A stretch of 64,000 nucleotides of DNA from Bifidobacterium sp. B4142 (GCF_026537325.1 NZ_JAFNMJ010000006.1:80837-144836); one strand, 5' to 3'. Counted from the first letter of the stretch, positions 37,535-46,599 are shown. Notes: generated by a model from the sequence alone, not told the origin. Program-made: numbers and translations.

Positions 37535-38254
37535 CTATTTTTGCGCCGTCTGACTACCGGCGGAAAGCTGGTTCAGTTCGGCCCGGACCTTCTGAAGCTT
37601 GGCAAAGGCTGTGTTGCGGGCCTGGGTGGTCCGGGCCCGGCCATGGTCCCCGGCCAGCTTGGCCTCCTGGGTCTTGAGCAGGTCGATGCGCTCGCGGACG
37701 GCGAGTCGGCTGTCCAGATCCGTGCCGTCAGTCCGGTCCAGGGTCACCTGGGCGCACAGGCTGTCCCAGAGCTGATCCATATCGTCGCCCACCAGGGTCA
37801 GACTGGTCTGATCGGCAGGGCGGGGCCTGCCTAGGTGGAGCGTATGCCTGGTCTCATGACCGGCCTTGGTAGGCAGGGCCCGGCGGACGGCCGGCGTGCA
37901 GACGAGTCCCTCTTCACCTTGGTGAATGGTGATAAAAACCATGCCTGAGGAGCGCATGGCGGCGATGTGCTCCAACACGTCCTCCGGCACATCGGGGGTC
38001 TTCAGCCCGACGGCCATGACCAGCACCTCATGGCAGTGTGCGCCATCCGTCACAGGAACAGTCCCGGGCCGCAGCAGGGCCAGCATGACGATCTTGTCGA
38101 TGCTGGTGGAGAAGTGCTGACGCAGCCGTGAGGAGACGGGAGGTCGCGTGGTGAAGGCCCTTATGGGCAGTTCGCTCTTGGCTGCTGGAATGGCGGTGGC
38201 GGGCGGCAGGCCCAGGGATAGCGCGGATACGCCTTCGTAGGTTGCGATTGTCAT
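37535..38254 (-). CDS. DUF4391-like protein
   Basis: 239 aa from the ATG at 38254 (AGAAAGGCCAAGG upstream). The middle part, LRQHFSTSIDKIVMLALLRPGTVPVTDG followed by CHEVLVMAVGLKTPDVPEDVLEHIAAM and GMVFITIH, follows the DUF4391 pattern: a predicted alpha/beta domain with a W/K-L-x-P strand, an E-I/V-x-V-F strand, and D-x-x-I helix. The last ~60 residues form a basic, heptad-rich coiled coil (LDSRLAVRERIDLLKTQEAKL...LQKVRAELNQL). DUF4391 genes often accompany SNF2-type helicase and methylase genes of defence islands, but no such partner is here. Function unknown. Confidence 0.55.
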   Translation of the reverse strand: MTIATYEGVSALSLGLPPATAIPAAKSELPIRAFTTRPPVSSRLRQHFSTSIDKIVMLALLRPGTVPVTDGAHCHEVLVMAVGLKTPDVPEDVLEHIAAMRSSGMVFITIHQGEEGLVCTPAVRRALPTKAGHETRHTLHLGRPRPADQTSLTLVGDDMDQLWDSLCAQVTLDRTDGTDLDSRLAVRERIDLLKTQEAKLAGDHGRARTTQARNTAFAKLQKVRAELNQLSAGSQTAQK

Positions 38255-38377
38255 CCTTGGCCTTTCTGTCTCTGTTTCCATTATTCTACCGGCAGGAGCG
38301 CGACCAGTAGCATGAATGTCCGTTTGACGGCATGACATGACTTGTTGTCTATCAGGCAAACGTTTTTATGAGTGTTG

Positions 38378-39307
38378 CTACTTGTCGCATAGATCGTCGC
38401 TGTTCGTCTGTAACGTTGCTTGATCGATCTGGAGATGCCCCCTTCGGTATTGCCGGGGTGTGATCCCGTATTCACGAGTGAAGGATCGTGTGAAACTGGT
38501 CAGATTGGGGAATCCAGCATCGGCGGCAATATTTGTTATGGGGCCACTGGACCGATCCATATTGGCTCTTGCGTCGTCCAGTCTCAATTTGGTCAGATAA
38601 GACTTGAAGGTGGAGCCAGTGGTCTTTCGGAATAGACGGCTGAAGTGCTCTCTGCTGTAGCCAAAGTAGGCGGCCGCAGTCCGCTCGGTCAGATTCTCGG
38701 TGTGGTGATTGGCTAGATAGCCGAGAATCTGCCTGGTGACATTGCGCCCTGATCTGATTGATTCCGGCGGCCGCACGCCGATGGTGAATCTGGTGTACAG
38801 CGAGTGCAGCAATTGATAAAGCGTTGCATTCAGCAGAAATGCCGAAGCCGTGTTCTGATATTCATACAGGCTGCCGATGCTGATCATCAGCTGGTCCAGA
38901 TTCTTCCGGTCTTGCATGTTGGCATGGGGACTGGAGAGCGAGAAAAGAAACCTGTCGGCAAAGGGGTAAATCCGACCTACGACTTCATTGTTGAAGGTGA
39001 CTGAGATGATCTTAACCAAACCTTTGCTGTGGCTGACGGTGCGGCCCTGGTGCATCTTATACGGGCTGATCAGCAGGTTATCGTTGTCCCTGAGCATATA
39101 GTGCTGGTCTTCGACCTGGAAGGAGCCGCCACCATGGATGGTGTGAATCACTTCCAGACCCTGGTGCCAATGAGCGCTAACCAATTCGTCATTGTCATAA
39201 TGAACGATGACCAGGCCTGGATAGCCCTCGGGATAAATGTCCTCTTCCAAGAAGTCGGGGCTGATCACTGTGTTGTATTGATGGGCTTCCTTTGGATTTT
39301 GCAGCAT
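38378..39307 (-). CDS. AraC-family transcriptional regulator
   Basis: 309 aa from the ATG at 39307, with AAAGGAG upstream. An N-terminal cupin-like sensor domain (SAHWHQGLEVIHTIHGGGSFQVEDQHYMLRDND) is followed by the two helix-turn-helix units: LTERTAAAYFGYSREHFSRLFRKTTG and ITNIAADAGFPNLTSFTRSFTREYGITPRQYRR. It is divergent from the sugar porter and esterase pair, which it most likely controls in response to a sugar. The shared region (39308-39466) holds a TTGACA promoter and a short ACCTG/CAGGT dyad around 39356. Confidence 0.9.
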   Translation of the reverse strand: MLQNPKEAHQYNTVISPDFLEEDIYPEGYPGLVIVHYDNDELVSAHWHQGLEVIHTIHGGGSFQVEDQHYMLRDNDNLLISPYKMHQGRTVSHSKGLVKIISVTFNNEVVGRIYPFADRFLFSLSSPHANMQDRKNLDQLMISIGSLYEYQNTASAFLLNATLYQLLHSLYTRFTIGVRPPESIRSGRNVTRQILGYLANHHTENLTERTAAAYFGYSREHFSRLFRKTTGSTFKSYLTKLRLDDARANMDRSSGPITNIAADAGFPNLTSFTRSFTREYGITPRQYRRGHLQIDQATLQTNSDDLCDK

Positions 39308-39396
39308 TGAACATCTCCTTTCCGAGGAAAGCAGTCTGTACATTATTTCATTTCACCTGGCAGACAGGTCACAAAATGTCGTATCCGGGTCACCGA

Positions 39397-39424
39397 TTGA
39401 CATTCTCAGACCCTCGGGTATGTA
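39397..39424 (+). promoter_or_regulatory. Promoter of the sugar porter-esterase operon
   Basis: TTGACA (39397-39402), 16-nt spacer, TATGTA (39419-39424). An overlapping TGTATA at +2 gives an 18-nt spacer. It lies 43 nt before the GTG start. Confidence 0.55.
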
Positions 39425-39466
39425 TAGCTTTGTGGTAACGATGTGTCATGCTACAAAGGAGTGACC

Positions 39467-40918
39467 GTGTCACAAAAAAACAATCAGTCGTCATCGTCTG
39501 GTGATGTGACGGAAGTTCTTGATCCGTCTGTGCGACGCCGCATCATCCTGGTCTGTCTGGCAGGGGCAACAGGAGGATTGCTGTTCGGCTACGACACCTC
39601 AGTGATCAACGGGGCCGTGGATTCCATTGCCGGCACAAAAGCAGGTTTTGGCCTTAACAGCTTCATGAGCGGCATTTCGGTATCGGCTGCCCTGTTGGGC
39701 TGCGTGATCGGTGCCTGGTTCGCTGGCAAACTGGCTGACCGATTTGGGCGAGTAAAGATCATGCTTTCGGCGGCTTTACTCTTTGTGGTCAGTTCAATAG
39801 GGTCGGCCTTCGCTCCGGAAATATGGAGTTTCCTACTCTTCCGCATCATCGGCGGCATTGGCGTGGGCTTTGCTTCTGTGGTCGGACCGGCCTATATTGC
39901 CGAGGTTTCGCCCACGAAAATGCGTGGATTCCTGACCAGTTTCCAGCAGTTTGCGGTGGGCATCGGCATGCTGGCCTCCGTTATAGTCAACAATGTGCTG
40001 GCCAAAAGTTCAGGTGGAGCTGACCAGGCTTTGTGGTTTTCCTTGCCCACCTGGCGGTGGATGCTGTTGATGATGTTGGTCCCTGCTCTGATCATGCTGA
40101 TTGTCTGCTTTAAGTTGCCCGAGTCGCCCAGGTACTTGGTCATGAAAGGACGTGACCAGGAGGCTGCCACCCTGCTCAGGCAACTCAATGGCACCCGGGA
40201 TCCACAGGCAAAAGTGGCTCAGATAAGGCTTTCGGTCGGCAATGAGACCAGTCCACGGCTGTCTGATCTGCGCGGACGCACCTTCGGCCTGAAAAAGGTG
40301 GTCTGGATAGCTATTGCTGTGGCGCTGTTCCAACAGTTCAACGGGGTCAACATCATTCTTTACTATGATTCCAGCCTTTGGCGATCGCTCGGTTTTTCTG
40401 AGCAGCAAGCGTTGAACATTTCGGTTATCCGTGCGGTGGTCGCTTTCGTCCCCATGATCATTTCCATGGCGTTGATTGACAGGATCGGCCGGAAAAAGCT
40501 TCTGGCCTTCGGTTCTGCTGGCATGACCGTCTTCCTTCTTCTCGCTACCTTCGGCTTCTACCATGCCCAGGTCACCGCCACGGGGTTGTCCTTGAAGGGT
40601 GTGTGGGCGCCGCTCACTCTGGTAGCGGTCTACCTCTTCTACTTCACATTCTGCGGCACATGGGGGCCGGCCATGTGGGTGGTCATCGGTGAGATCTTCC
40701 CCAACAATATCCGTGCCATGGGCGTGGCCGTAGCAACCGCTTTCAACTGGATCGGGAATTTTTTGGTGTCCACCTCCTTCCCTTGGCTGCGGGATGGGAT
40801 CGGCACCGGCAACGTATATTTGCTGTATACCGTCTTCGCGGCGCTGAGCCTCCTGTTCGTTCTGAAGGTTCTGCCAGAGACCAACGGCGTAGAGCTGGAA
40901 GATATGAGGGCTGAATGA
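39467..40918 (+). CDS. Sugar porter family MFS transporter
   Basis: 483 aa from the GTG at 39467, placed 5 nt after AAAGGAG; a GTG at 39461 and an ATG at 39443 are in frame but overlap or precede that site. Twelve transmembrane segments with the sugar-porter signatures GGLLFGYDTSVINGA (TM1), DRFGRVK (loop 2-3), PESPRYLVMKGR (after TM6), QQFNGVNIILYY (TM7), DRIGRKK (loop 8-9) and PETNGVELEDM at the C-terminus. It imports a monosaccharide or related sugar by proton symport. Its stop overlaps the start of an esterase-like gene, so the imported sugar may be acylated. Confidence 0.88.
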   Translation: MSQKNNQSSSSGDVTEVLDPSVRRRIILVCLAGATGGLLFGYDTSVINGAVDSIAGTKAGFGLNSFMSGISVSAALLGCVIGAWFAGKLADRFGRVKIMLSAALLFVVSSIGSAFAPEIWSFLLFRIIGGIGVGFASVVGPAYIAEVSPTKMRGFLTSFQQFAVGIGMLASVIVNNVLAKSSGGADQALWFSLPTWRWMLLMMLVPALIMLIVCFKLPESPRYLVMKGRDQEAATLLRQLNGTRDPQAKVAQIRLSVGNETSPRLSDLRGRTFGLKKVVWIAIAVALFQQFNGVNIILYYDSSLWRSLGFSEQQALNISVIRAVVAFVPMIISMALIDRIGRKKLLAFGSAGMTVFLLLATFGFYHAQVTATGLSLKGVWAPLTLVAVYLFYFTFCGTWGPAMWVVIGEIFPNNIRAMGVAVATAFNWIGNFLVSTSFPWLRDGIGTGNVYLLYTVFAALSLLFVLKVLPETNGVELEDMRAE

Positions 40919-41952
40919 TGAGCAACGATTCAGAGATGACTGTAACCGACGAGGAACGTGAACTCCTGGAGGGTTGGACCGAGGTTGACGGGGACCTGGA
41001 TGGCTGCAGTGCCGATATAGTCCAGGCCGTTCTGGGCTCCCGGCTGACTTTCGGGCGCATGGATGCTCCCCGCTCCCGTCACTGGCAGGTGCCCGAGGGA
41101 GTGGACTGCCTCAACGACATCGCTTATGTGGACGATGGTCTGCGGGCCCACAAGCTGGATCTTTACCTTCCTCATGATGCCCTGCTGCGCAACGGCAAGG
41201 TGACCCCGGTCTACATCGACATCCACGGCGGCGGGTTCATGTACGGCTACAAGGAGCTCAACCGGAACTTCTGCACCCACCTGGCCCAGCGCGGCTTTGC
41301 GGTTTTCTCAGTCAACTACCGACTGGTCCCGAGCACGGACTTCATGGGCCAGCTGGGTGATGTGCTGACGGCTCTGACCTGGATAAAGAACCACCTGGAC
41401 GCGTATCCGGTTTCGCCTGATCGGATCTTTCTGACGGGAGATTCGGCCGGAGGCACGTTGGCCCTCTATACGCTGGCAGTGGAGTCCGATGACCAATTCG
41501 CGCAGAGGCTGGGGCTGAAACCTGCCGGTCTGCGGCCTCGGGGCGCTGCCTTCGTCTCAGGGCTTTTCGATCTGACTACTTACTTATCGGCGGATCTGGA
41601 AGACTTCCATCCAACTGGTTCGCCCACCGATGACCTGGCAATCGTTGCTCCATCCTTCTTTAGAAGCTTCATACATGCTGGGGGCGACCAGGTGGCCGAC
41701 CTGACGACCTTGGTCGACATGGTCCACCTGCCGCCGGTCTTCCTGAACACTAGTGCCGACGATTTTCTGCAGGGTGACGCTCTGAAGCTGGCCGAGATTC
41801 TGTGCAGGAAGGGCCGCGACTTCGAGCTGCAGGACCCGAGACTCAACCGCCTGCAGACCCTGGGACATGTCTATCCAGTGGCCATGACCTGGCTGGTGGA
41901 GAGCCGGCAGGCCCTGGACCAGATCCACGATTTTTCCTACGACCTGATTTGA
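40915..41952 (+). CDS. Alpha/beta hydrolase of the hormone-sensitive-lipase type (esterase)
   Basis: 345 aa. Two adjacent in-frame ATGs overlap the porter stop (ATGATGA); GAGGG is better spaced for the second (40918). The oxyanion motif HGGG is at 104-107, the nucleophile motif is GDSAGG (Ser177), the acid is in NTSADDF, and the His is in LGHVYP. No signal peptide. Such enzymes deacylate small esters, including acetylated sugars. Translational coupling to a sugar porter suggests removal of acetyl or similar groups from the imported sugar; that link is inference. Confidence 0.8.
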   Translation: MMSNDSEMTVTDEERELLEGWTEVDGDLDGCSADIVQAVLGSRLTFGRMDAPRSRHWQVPEGVDCLNDIAYVDDGLRAHKLDLYLPHDALLRNGKVTPVYIDIHGGGFMYGYKELNRNFCTHLAQRGFAVFSVNYRLVPSTDFMGQLGDVLTALTWIKNHLDAYPVSPDRIFLTGDSAGGTLALYTLAVESDDQFAQRLGLKPAGLRPRGAAFVSGLFDLTTYLSADLEDFHPTGSPTDDLAIVAPSFFRSFIHAGGDQVADLTTLVDMVHLPPVFLNTSADDFLQGDALKLAEILCRKGRDFELQDPRLNRLQTLGHVYPVAMTWLVESRQALDQIHDFSYDLI

Positions 41953-42065
41953 GCCCTTTGCGCGCCCGGTTCATCCGGTCGTTGACTATGATGGGAGGGG
42001 AAAATATGGGCATCGATGGCGTAAGGCCCCCGGTACCTGCACCGCCGCTTACAGAGGAGTGATTC

Positions 42066-42269
42066 ATGGACGAGAAGACCTTGGTAGAGAAGCTGAGCAA
42101 CCTGGAGACCATCGACCAGCTGGTGGACCTGGCCAAGCAGATTGGCAAGCCCCTGTCCTACAACGATGCGGACCAGCTCTTCGGCAAGATAAACCAGTGC
42201 AAGAACGATGTCGCGGAGCTGGGTGGCGACACTATTGCCAAGCTGGCCAAGCAGGTCTTCGGCATCTGA
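42066..42269 (+). CDS. Small acidic protein resembling a Nif11/double-glycine leader peptide
   Basis: 67 aa with AGAGGAG upstream and its own terminator. The central part, ETIDQLVDLAKQIGKPLSYNDADQLFGKIN, has the D-L-A-K-x-x-G-x-x-(L/F)-S/T-x-x-(D/E)-A-x-x-L-F-x-K pattern common to Nif11-like and double-Gly precursor leaders. It is followed by ELGG and a 13-residue tail, DTIAKLAKQVFGI, which would be amphipathic if helical. A TTGACT box lies upstream at about 41982. No cyclase, peptidase-transporter or immunity gene is adjacent, so it may simply be a small cytoplasmic protein. Expression as a gene is likely; the precursor role is speculative. Confidence 0.6.
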   Translation: MDEKTLVEKLSNLETIDQLVDLAKQIGKPLSYNDADQLFGKINQCKNDVAELGGDTIAKLAKQVFGI

Positions 42270-42284
42270 AGCATCAGGCCCATT

Positions 42285-42318
42285 GAGGGCGGGCCGGCAT
42301 CCGGCTTCGCCCTCTTTT
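42285..42318 (+). terminator. Terminator of the 67-aa gene
   Basis: GAGGGCG (42285-42291) pairs with CGCCCTC (42308-42314), with an inner CCGG/CCGG pair, followed by TTTT. It touches the stop of the convergent gene. Confidence 0.75.
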
Positions 42319-43715
42319 CATGCCCGGGCTCGGGCCTCCTGCTCGATTTGGGCTAGGCTTTTGCCCCTGGTCTCGGGCACCCTGACCCAGGCGAAAACCA
42401 AGGCGCATACATTGATGAGGGCGAAGAGCAGGTAGGCGCCGGTGCCGCCCAGCCGGGCCAGCAGAGTGGGGAAGACCAAGGAGAGTCCGAAGTTGGTCAG
42501 GTTCATGGCCACGTTGGCGTAGCCCATGCCGCGGCTCTTGACCTCCTGAGGGAAGATCTCGGACAGGAGCAGCCAGGTGACCGGGGCTACCAGGCCCTGG
42601 ACGAAAACCACGTAGATCATCATCATGCCGATCATGATCCAGGCGGCCGTTCGTGACCCGGAGCCGGGGGCGCCGACGAACTGGTAGCAGACCCCGATGG
42701 CGGCGAGAAAGACGATGGTGCCTGCAAGTCCCGCGGCCAGTATGGCGCGGCGGTCAAATCGGTCAATCAGCCCCAGTCCTCCGATGGTGGCCGCTATGGC
42801 GGAGACCAGGATGACGGGCACAGTGGCGACCATGGACAGGGAGGGGTCGAAGCCAAGGGTATCGGTGAAGATGGTCGGCGCGTAGTAGTTGACGATATTC
42901 AGCCCTGTCAGCTGGTTGATCATGGCCACGCCGATGCCCACGATCAGCACCCGCCGGAGCCAGGGGGCCTTGAAGCTGGCGGTTGTCGCACTCTTGGGCT
43001 GTGAAAGCTCCTGCATGGTCTCCCGGGCCTCTTTTTCGTCGTGTGTAGCCTCAAGGAAGGCCGCCGCCTGGTCCTGTTCGCCTCGGCGGATCAGGTGGGC
43101 AGGACTGTCATGAAGGAAGCATGCCAGCAAAGCCAGCAGGACGGCTGGTGGCACTACTGCCCAGAGCATGGTCCGCCAGTCGGCGCCCATCCGGTTCATG
43201 ATGGCGTTGACGCTGACCGCCAGCAGCTGCCAAACCACGATCATGACCGAGTTGACCGAAACCACCCGTCCGCGTTCAACCGTGCCGACCATATCGGCCA
43301 GGTAGATGGGCACAATGGTCGAAGTCATGCCTATGCCGACCCCGATGACCAACCTCCCCAGTTCCAGCAGGGGCAGGCTGGGGGCCAGGGCGCTCAGCAG
43401 AGCTCCGGGGATGGCCAGCAGGGCGCCGGTCAGGATGATGAGTCTGGGACCCAAGCGGTCGTTGAGCCTGCCTGCCAGGTAGGATCCCAGCGCCGCCCCT
43501 ATCAACAAAGCGGAGGTGACCATGCCCTGCTCGCCGGCCGTCAGGTGCCCGTCCGGACCCGAGCCTAGGTTCATGCCGACCAGCGTCCCGGAGATAACGG
43601 TCAGGGTGTAGCCGTAGAGGCCTCCGGCCAGCACGCCTAGCGAGGTCATCAGCTGCAGGTTGCGTCGACGTTCTTGGAGCGTGGTTGTGGATGCCTTCGT
43701 TTCCCTTGGAGCCAT
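42318..43715 (-). CDS. Sugar porter family MFS transporter (second)
   Basis: 465 aa from the ATG at 43715 (AAAGGGG upstream). Twelve segments; signatures include GGLYGYTLTVISGTL (TM1), GRLNDRLGPR (loop 2-3), HDSPAHLIRRGE (after TM6), QLTGLNIVNYYAPTIF (TM7), DRFDRR (loop 8-9) and VPETRGKSLAQIEQEARARA at the C-terminus. PES after TM6 is replaced by HDSP, and the loop 2-3 motif departs from D-R-x-G-R, so it is a divergent member. The substrate is probably a sugar or polyol. It is a single gene, divergent from the nucleoside hydrolase. Confidence 0.85.
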   Translation of the reverse strand: MAPRETKASTTTLQERRRNLQLMTSLGVLAGGLYGYTLTVISGTLVGMNLGSGPDGHLTAGEQGMVTSALLIGAALGSYLAGRLNDRLGPRLIILTGALLAIPGALLSALAPSLPLLELGRLVIGVGIGMTSTIVPIYLADMVGTVERGRVVSVNSVMIVVWQLLAVSVNAIMNRMGADWRTMLWAVVPPAVLLALLACFLHDSPAHLIRRGEQDQAAAFLEATHDEKEARETMQELSQPKSATTASFKAPWLRRVLIVGIGVAMINQLTGLNIVNYYAPTIFTDTLGFDPSLSMVATVPVILVSAIAATIGGLGLIDRFDRRAILAAGLAGTIVFLAAIGVCYQFVGAPGSGSRTAAWIMIGMMMIYVVFVQGLVAPVTWLLLSEIFPQEVKSRGMGYANVAMNLTNFGLSLVFPTLLARLGGTGAYLLFALINVCALVFAWVRVPETRGKSLAQIEQEARARA

Positions 43716-44021
43716 GGGTACCCCTTTCGCCAGCTCATCCGGGCAGAATCAGAGTCATCATAGGCACCTGGGGGAGCGGCTTGTGCGTCTGGCTTGTCAT
43801 TATGGACAGTGCAATCAGCCAGAAGGCAGATGCCGGACTCGTCACCTGAGTTCTGGTTGCCGAAGCCATGAGCATCTGAGGATATTGTCCACGGCTAGTT
43901 CCTGTCATGAGCGGCGAAACAGCCCGGTCCAACCTATGGTAAACTCGTATGCGCGCCAAGAACGCCGTGGGTGCTTACGGCCATGGTTCTATACAGCCAT
44001 GGCGACGAAAGGAAGCATTGC
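43716..44021. promoter_or_regulatory. Divergent intergenic region
   Basis: 306 bp between a sugar porter (minus) and the nucleoside hydrolase (plus). A TGG-extended TAAACT box (43940-43945) is a plausible -10 for the hydrolase. CCATGG occurs twice near 43981 and 43999. No terminator, repeat or small gene could be supported. Confidence 0.35.
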
Positions 44022-44978
44022 ATGCGCAAGCTGATTCTCGATCTGGACACTGGTGTCGACGACACTCTGGCTATTTCCTACGCCCTGGGCAGCCCCGAAG
44101 TTGAGCTGATCGGCATAACGGGTACCTATGGCAACGTTCTGCTGGAGCAGGGCATCCGGAATGATCTGGCCATCACCGACTTGCTGGGACACCCGGAGGT
44201 CAAGGTCTATCCGGGTCTGCCCCACGCCTCCAAAGCCGACTCCTTCAAGGTGCTGCCTGTCTCCGTCTTCATTCACGGCGAGAACGGCATCGGCGACGCG
44301 GCCATCCCGGACTCGCACCGCAAGGCGGAGACGCAGTCGGCTGTAGACTTTATCATCGATTCAGTCAACACCTACGGCAAGGACCTAGTATACGTGCCCA
44401 CAGGCCCCATGACCAACATCGCCGCCGCCCTGGCGAAGGAGCCCGATATAGCCCAGCGCATCGGCTCCATTGTGCTTATGGGCGGTGCTCTGACCGTGCC
44501 GGGGAATGTGGATGCCTGGCAGGAGGCCAACATCTCCCAGGATCCGGACGCGGCAGATGCGCTCTTCCGCTCCGGCGCGCCCGTGACCATGGTCGGTCTG
44601 GACGTGACCCTGCAGACTCTGCTCACCTACAAGGAGACCGCCCGCTGGCGGCAACTGGGCACTGCGGCAGGCACCTTCCTGGCGGATATGACCGACTTCT
44701 ATATCAAGGCCTATGAGACCACCTCGCCCCACCTGGGAGGCTGTGGCCTGCACGATCCGCTGGCCGTGGGCGTGGCCGTGGATCCGACCCTGGTCACCAC
44801 CCTGCCTATGAATATGAAGGTCGAGACCGAAGGGGCCACGCGCGGGCGCACCATCGGGGACGAGCAGCGGCTCAATGATCCGCACAAGACCATGCGTGTG
44901 GCCGTCGACGTAGATGTGCCCCGCTTCCTGAACGAGTTCATGACCCGCATCACCAGTCTGGCCTCCCAGACCGAGTGA
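44022..44978 (+). CDS. Inosine/uridine-preferring nucleoside hydrolase
   Basis: 318 aa from the ATG at 44022, preceded by AAAGGAAG. The calcium-binding N-terminal motif is ILDLDTGVDDTLA (D7, D9, D13, D14). TGPMTNIAAAL and MGGALTVPGNVDAWQEANI give the ribose-binding region with the Asn and Glu of the active site. HDPLAVGVAVDP carries the late metal-linked Asp. It cleaves nucleosides into base and ribose for salvage. A nearby MFS carrier 51 bp downstream probably takes up the nucleoside. Confidence 0.9.
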   Translation: MRKLILDLDTGVDDTLAISYALGSPEVELIGITGTYGNVLLEQGIRNDLAITDLLGHPEVKVYPGLPHASKADSFKVLPVSVFIHGENGIGDAAIPDSHRKAETQSAVDFIIDSVNTYGKDLVYVPTGPMTNIAAALAKEPDIAQRIGSIVLMGGALTVPGNVDAWQEANISQDPDAADALFRSGAPVTMVGLDVTLQTLLTYKETARWRQLGTAAGTFLADMTDFYIKAYETTSPHLGGCGLHDPLAVGVAVDPTLVTTLPMNMKVETEGATRGRTIGDEQRLNDPHKTMRVAVDVDVPRFLNEFMTRITSLASQTE

Positions 44979-45029
44979 TGTCCGCCATCCCCGGCAAGTT
45001 CACGCAAGAGAAAGAGTATTGAAGACATT

Positions 45030-46418
45030 ATGTCCGAAGAACAACCCACCGAGGATTCGACAGCCGTACGATCATTGATCCTGCTGCTGATCACCTTTGT
45101 CCTGGGCACCTTGTGCCTGCAGGGCTTCAACCTGGTATTCCAGCAAGTCGGCAAGGATGCGGGCGCACCTGATCAGGCCTCGCTGATCACGGCCCTGCCC
45201 AGCATCGTCCTGGGCATCGTCTGCTTCATCTACGGTTCCTTGGGCGACTTCGTCTCCCTGCGCAAGCTGGTCACCTTTGGCTTGTGCATATTGTTCGTGG
45301 GGTCCGTGTACGGGTATGTGGCCAACACGATTATGGCCCCCAACATCTGGAATGTGATTGCGGCCCGGCTGCTGCAGACCGCCGGGGAGCAGGTGGCCGG
45401 CTCGGCCTACCTGGTCGTGGCGACCAAATATCTCAAGCCCTCGCTGAAAGTGATCTTCTTTGGCATCTTCACGGCAGGCTACCAGGTGTCTGCAGCCATC
45501 GGCATCTTCGCTGCTGGTCTGCTCAGCTCGCTGGCCTGGCAGTACCTGTTCCTTATTCCTGCGGTCACGATCTTCTTCCTGCCCGTTCTGCTCAAGAGCC
45601 TGCCCACCGGCGGTGGCAATGGCGAGAAGGTGGACTGGCTGGGCTTTGTCATTTTCGGCCTGGCAACGGCCTTGTTGACTCTTTTCTTCTCATATGCCGC
45701 CTGGTGGCTGCTGGTGGCCTCCGCGGTCTGCTACCTGATCTTCGGGCTGTATATCAGCCGGGCCCGCAGCCCTTTCATCACCCCGGCCTTCTTCCGCAAC
45801 AAGCGCTGGTTGATGGGCATCGCCCTGATCCTGATCTTCTACTTCATGAACTACTGCATGTCGCCCATCTTCAACGCCATCGGGCGTGACGTCTACCGGG
45901 TGCCGACCTCCACGGTCTCCCTGCACGTGGTCTGGGCATTCCTGGTAGCCGCCGTGCTGGGCACCACCTCGGGTGCCATCGTGGACAAAATCGGTCGCAA
46001 AACAGCGATCATCATCGCTGCCTGCTTGATGATACTAGGCTTCGCCGGATCAGCCCTAGTGGTCAATTCCGGCCTTCTGGCTCTGACTCTGACTGCCTGC
46101 GTCTACTACGCCGGCGTCGGCCTCATGTACTCGCCTATCGTCTCCACCGTGCTTGACACCCTGCCACAGGAGCAGTCAGGCCGCGGCGTGGGCATGAACG
46201 ACCTGGTCATGAATGTCACCGGCTCCATCGGCATCGCCATCATCGGCGGCCTGATGGGCAAGACCAGCCTGGAAGGCTTCAGCATCATGGGTGCCACCGG
46301 CCTGGCGGCCAACTACAGCAACCTGCTCCTGATCGGCGCTGCCGTAGCATTGCTTGGCCTGATCGTGTACTTGATCTGCAACAAGTTCATCTACGCCAAG
46401 CCTGACGACCAGCACTAG
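45030..46418 (+). CDS. MFS transporter coupled to the nucleoside hydrolase
   Basis: 462 aa with about 12-14 hydrophobic segments. The first half shows IYGSLGDFVSLRKLVTFGL at the loop 2-3 position and LLQTAGEQVAGSAYLVVATKYL in TM4-5, as in 14-TM drug-proton antiporter-like carriers. The second half has DKIGRKTAIII. It has no sugar-porter signature. Position 51 bp after the nucleoside hydrolase, same strand, with a strong hairpin after it, supports a two-gene operon and a role in nucleoside uptake. Export of a nucleoside analogue is the alternative. Confidence 0.75.
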   Translation: MSEEQPTEDSTAVRSLILLLITFVLGTLCLQGFNLVFQQVGKDAGAPDQASLITALPSIVLGIVCFIYGSLGDFVSLRKLVTFGLCILFVGSVYGYVANTIMAPNIWNVIAARLLQTAGEQVAGSAYLVVATKYLKPSLKVIFFGIFTAGYQVSAAIGIFAAGLLSSLAWQYLFLIPAVTIFFLPVLLKSLPTGGGNGEKVDWLGFVIFGLATALLTLFFSYAAWWLLVASAVCYLIFGLYISRARSPFITPAFFRNKRWLMGIALILIFYFMNYCMSPIFNAIGRDVYRVPTSTVSLHVVWAFLVAAVLGTTSGAIVDKIGRKTAIIIAACLMILGFAGSALVVNSGLLALTLTACVYYAGVGLMYSPIVSTVLDTLPQEQSGRGVGMNDLVMNVTGSIGIAIIGGLMGKTSLEGFSIMGATGLAANYSNLLLIGAAVALLGLIVYLICNKFIYAKPDDQH

Positions 46419-46434
46419 GCTCCCGAGAAAAGCA

Positions 46435-46488
46435 TCGACCGCCTGACCGCGATAAGAGGAATCGCCTTTCGCCCGGTCAGGCGGTCGA
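46435..46488. terminator. 15-bp stem hairpin between convergent genes
   Basis: TCGACCGCCTGACCG (46435-46449) pairs perfectly with 46474-46488 across a 24-nt loop. There is no T run, so it may act mainly as an mRNA end barrier. Confidence 0.65.
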
Positions 46489-46599
46489 CCCATATATATG
46501 GTGGGTATGTGGTGGGCAGTGCGCAACGGGGAATTGCCGATGCCGCCCTCAGCCTTGCTTTGAAGCCCTGTCAGTTCTGCATGGGGAAGGGCCTGCGAT

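Noticed and set aside
43978-44004. Repeated GCCATGG before the nucleoside hydrolase as an operator
   Set aside because: The hexamer is self-complementary and common in this GC range; no wider symmetry.
46435-46488. Strong hairpin as an operator for the GH127/146 or MFS gene
   Set aside because: It lies between two 3' ends, where a transcript-end role is far more likely.
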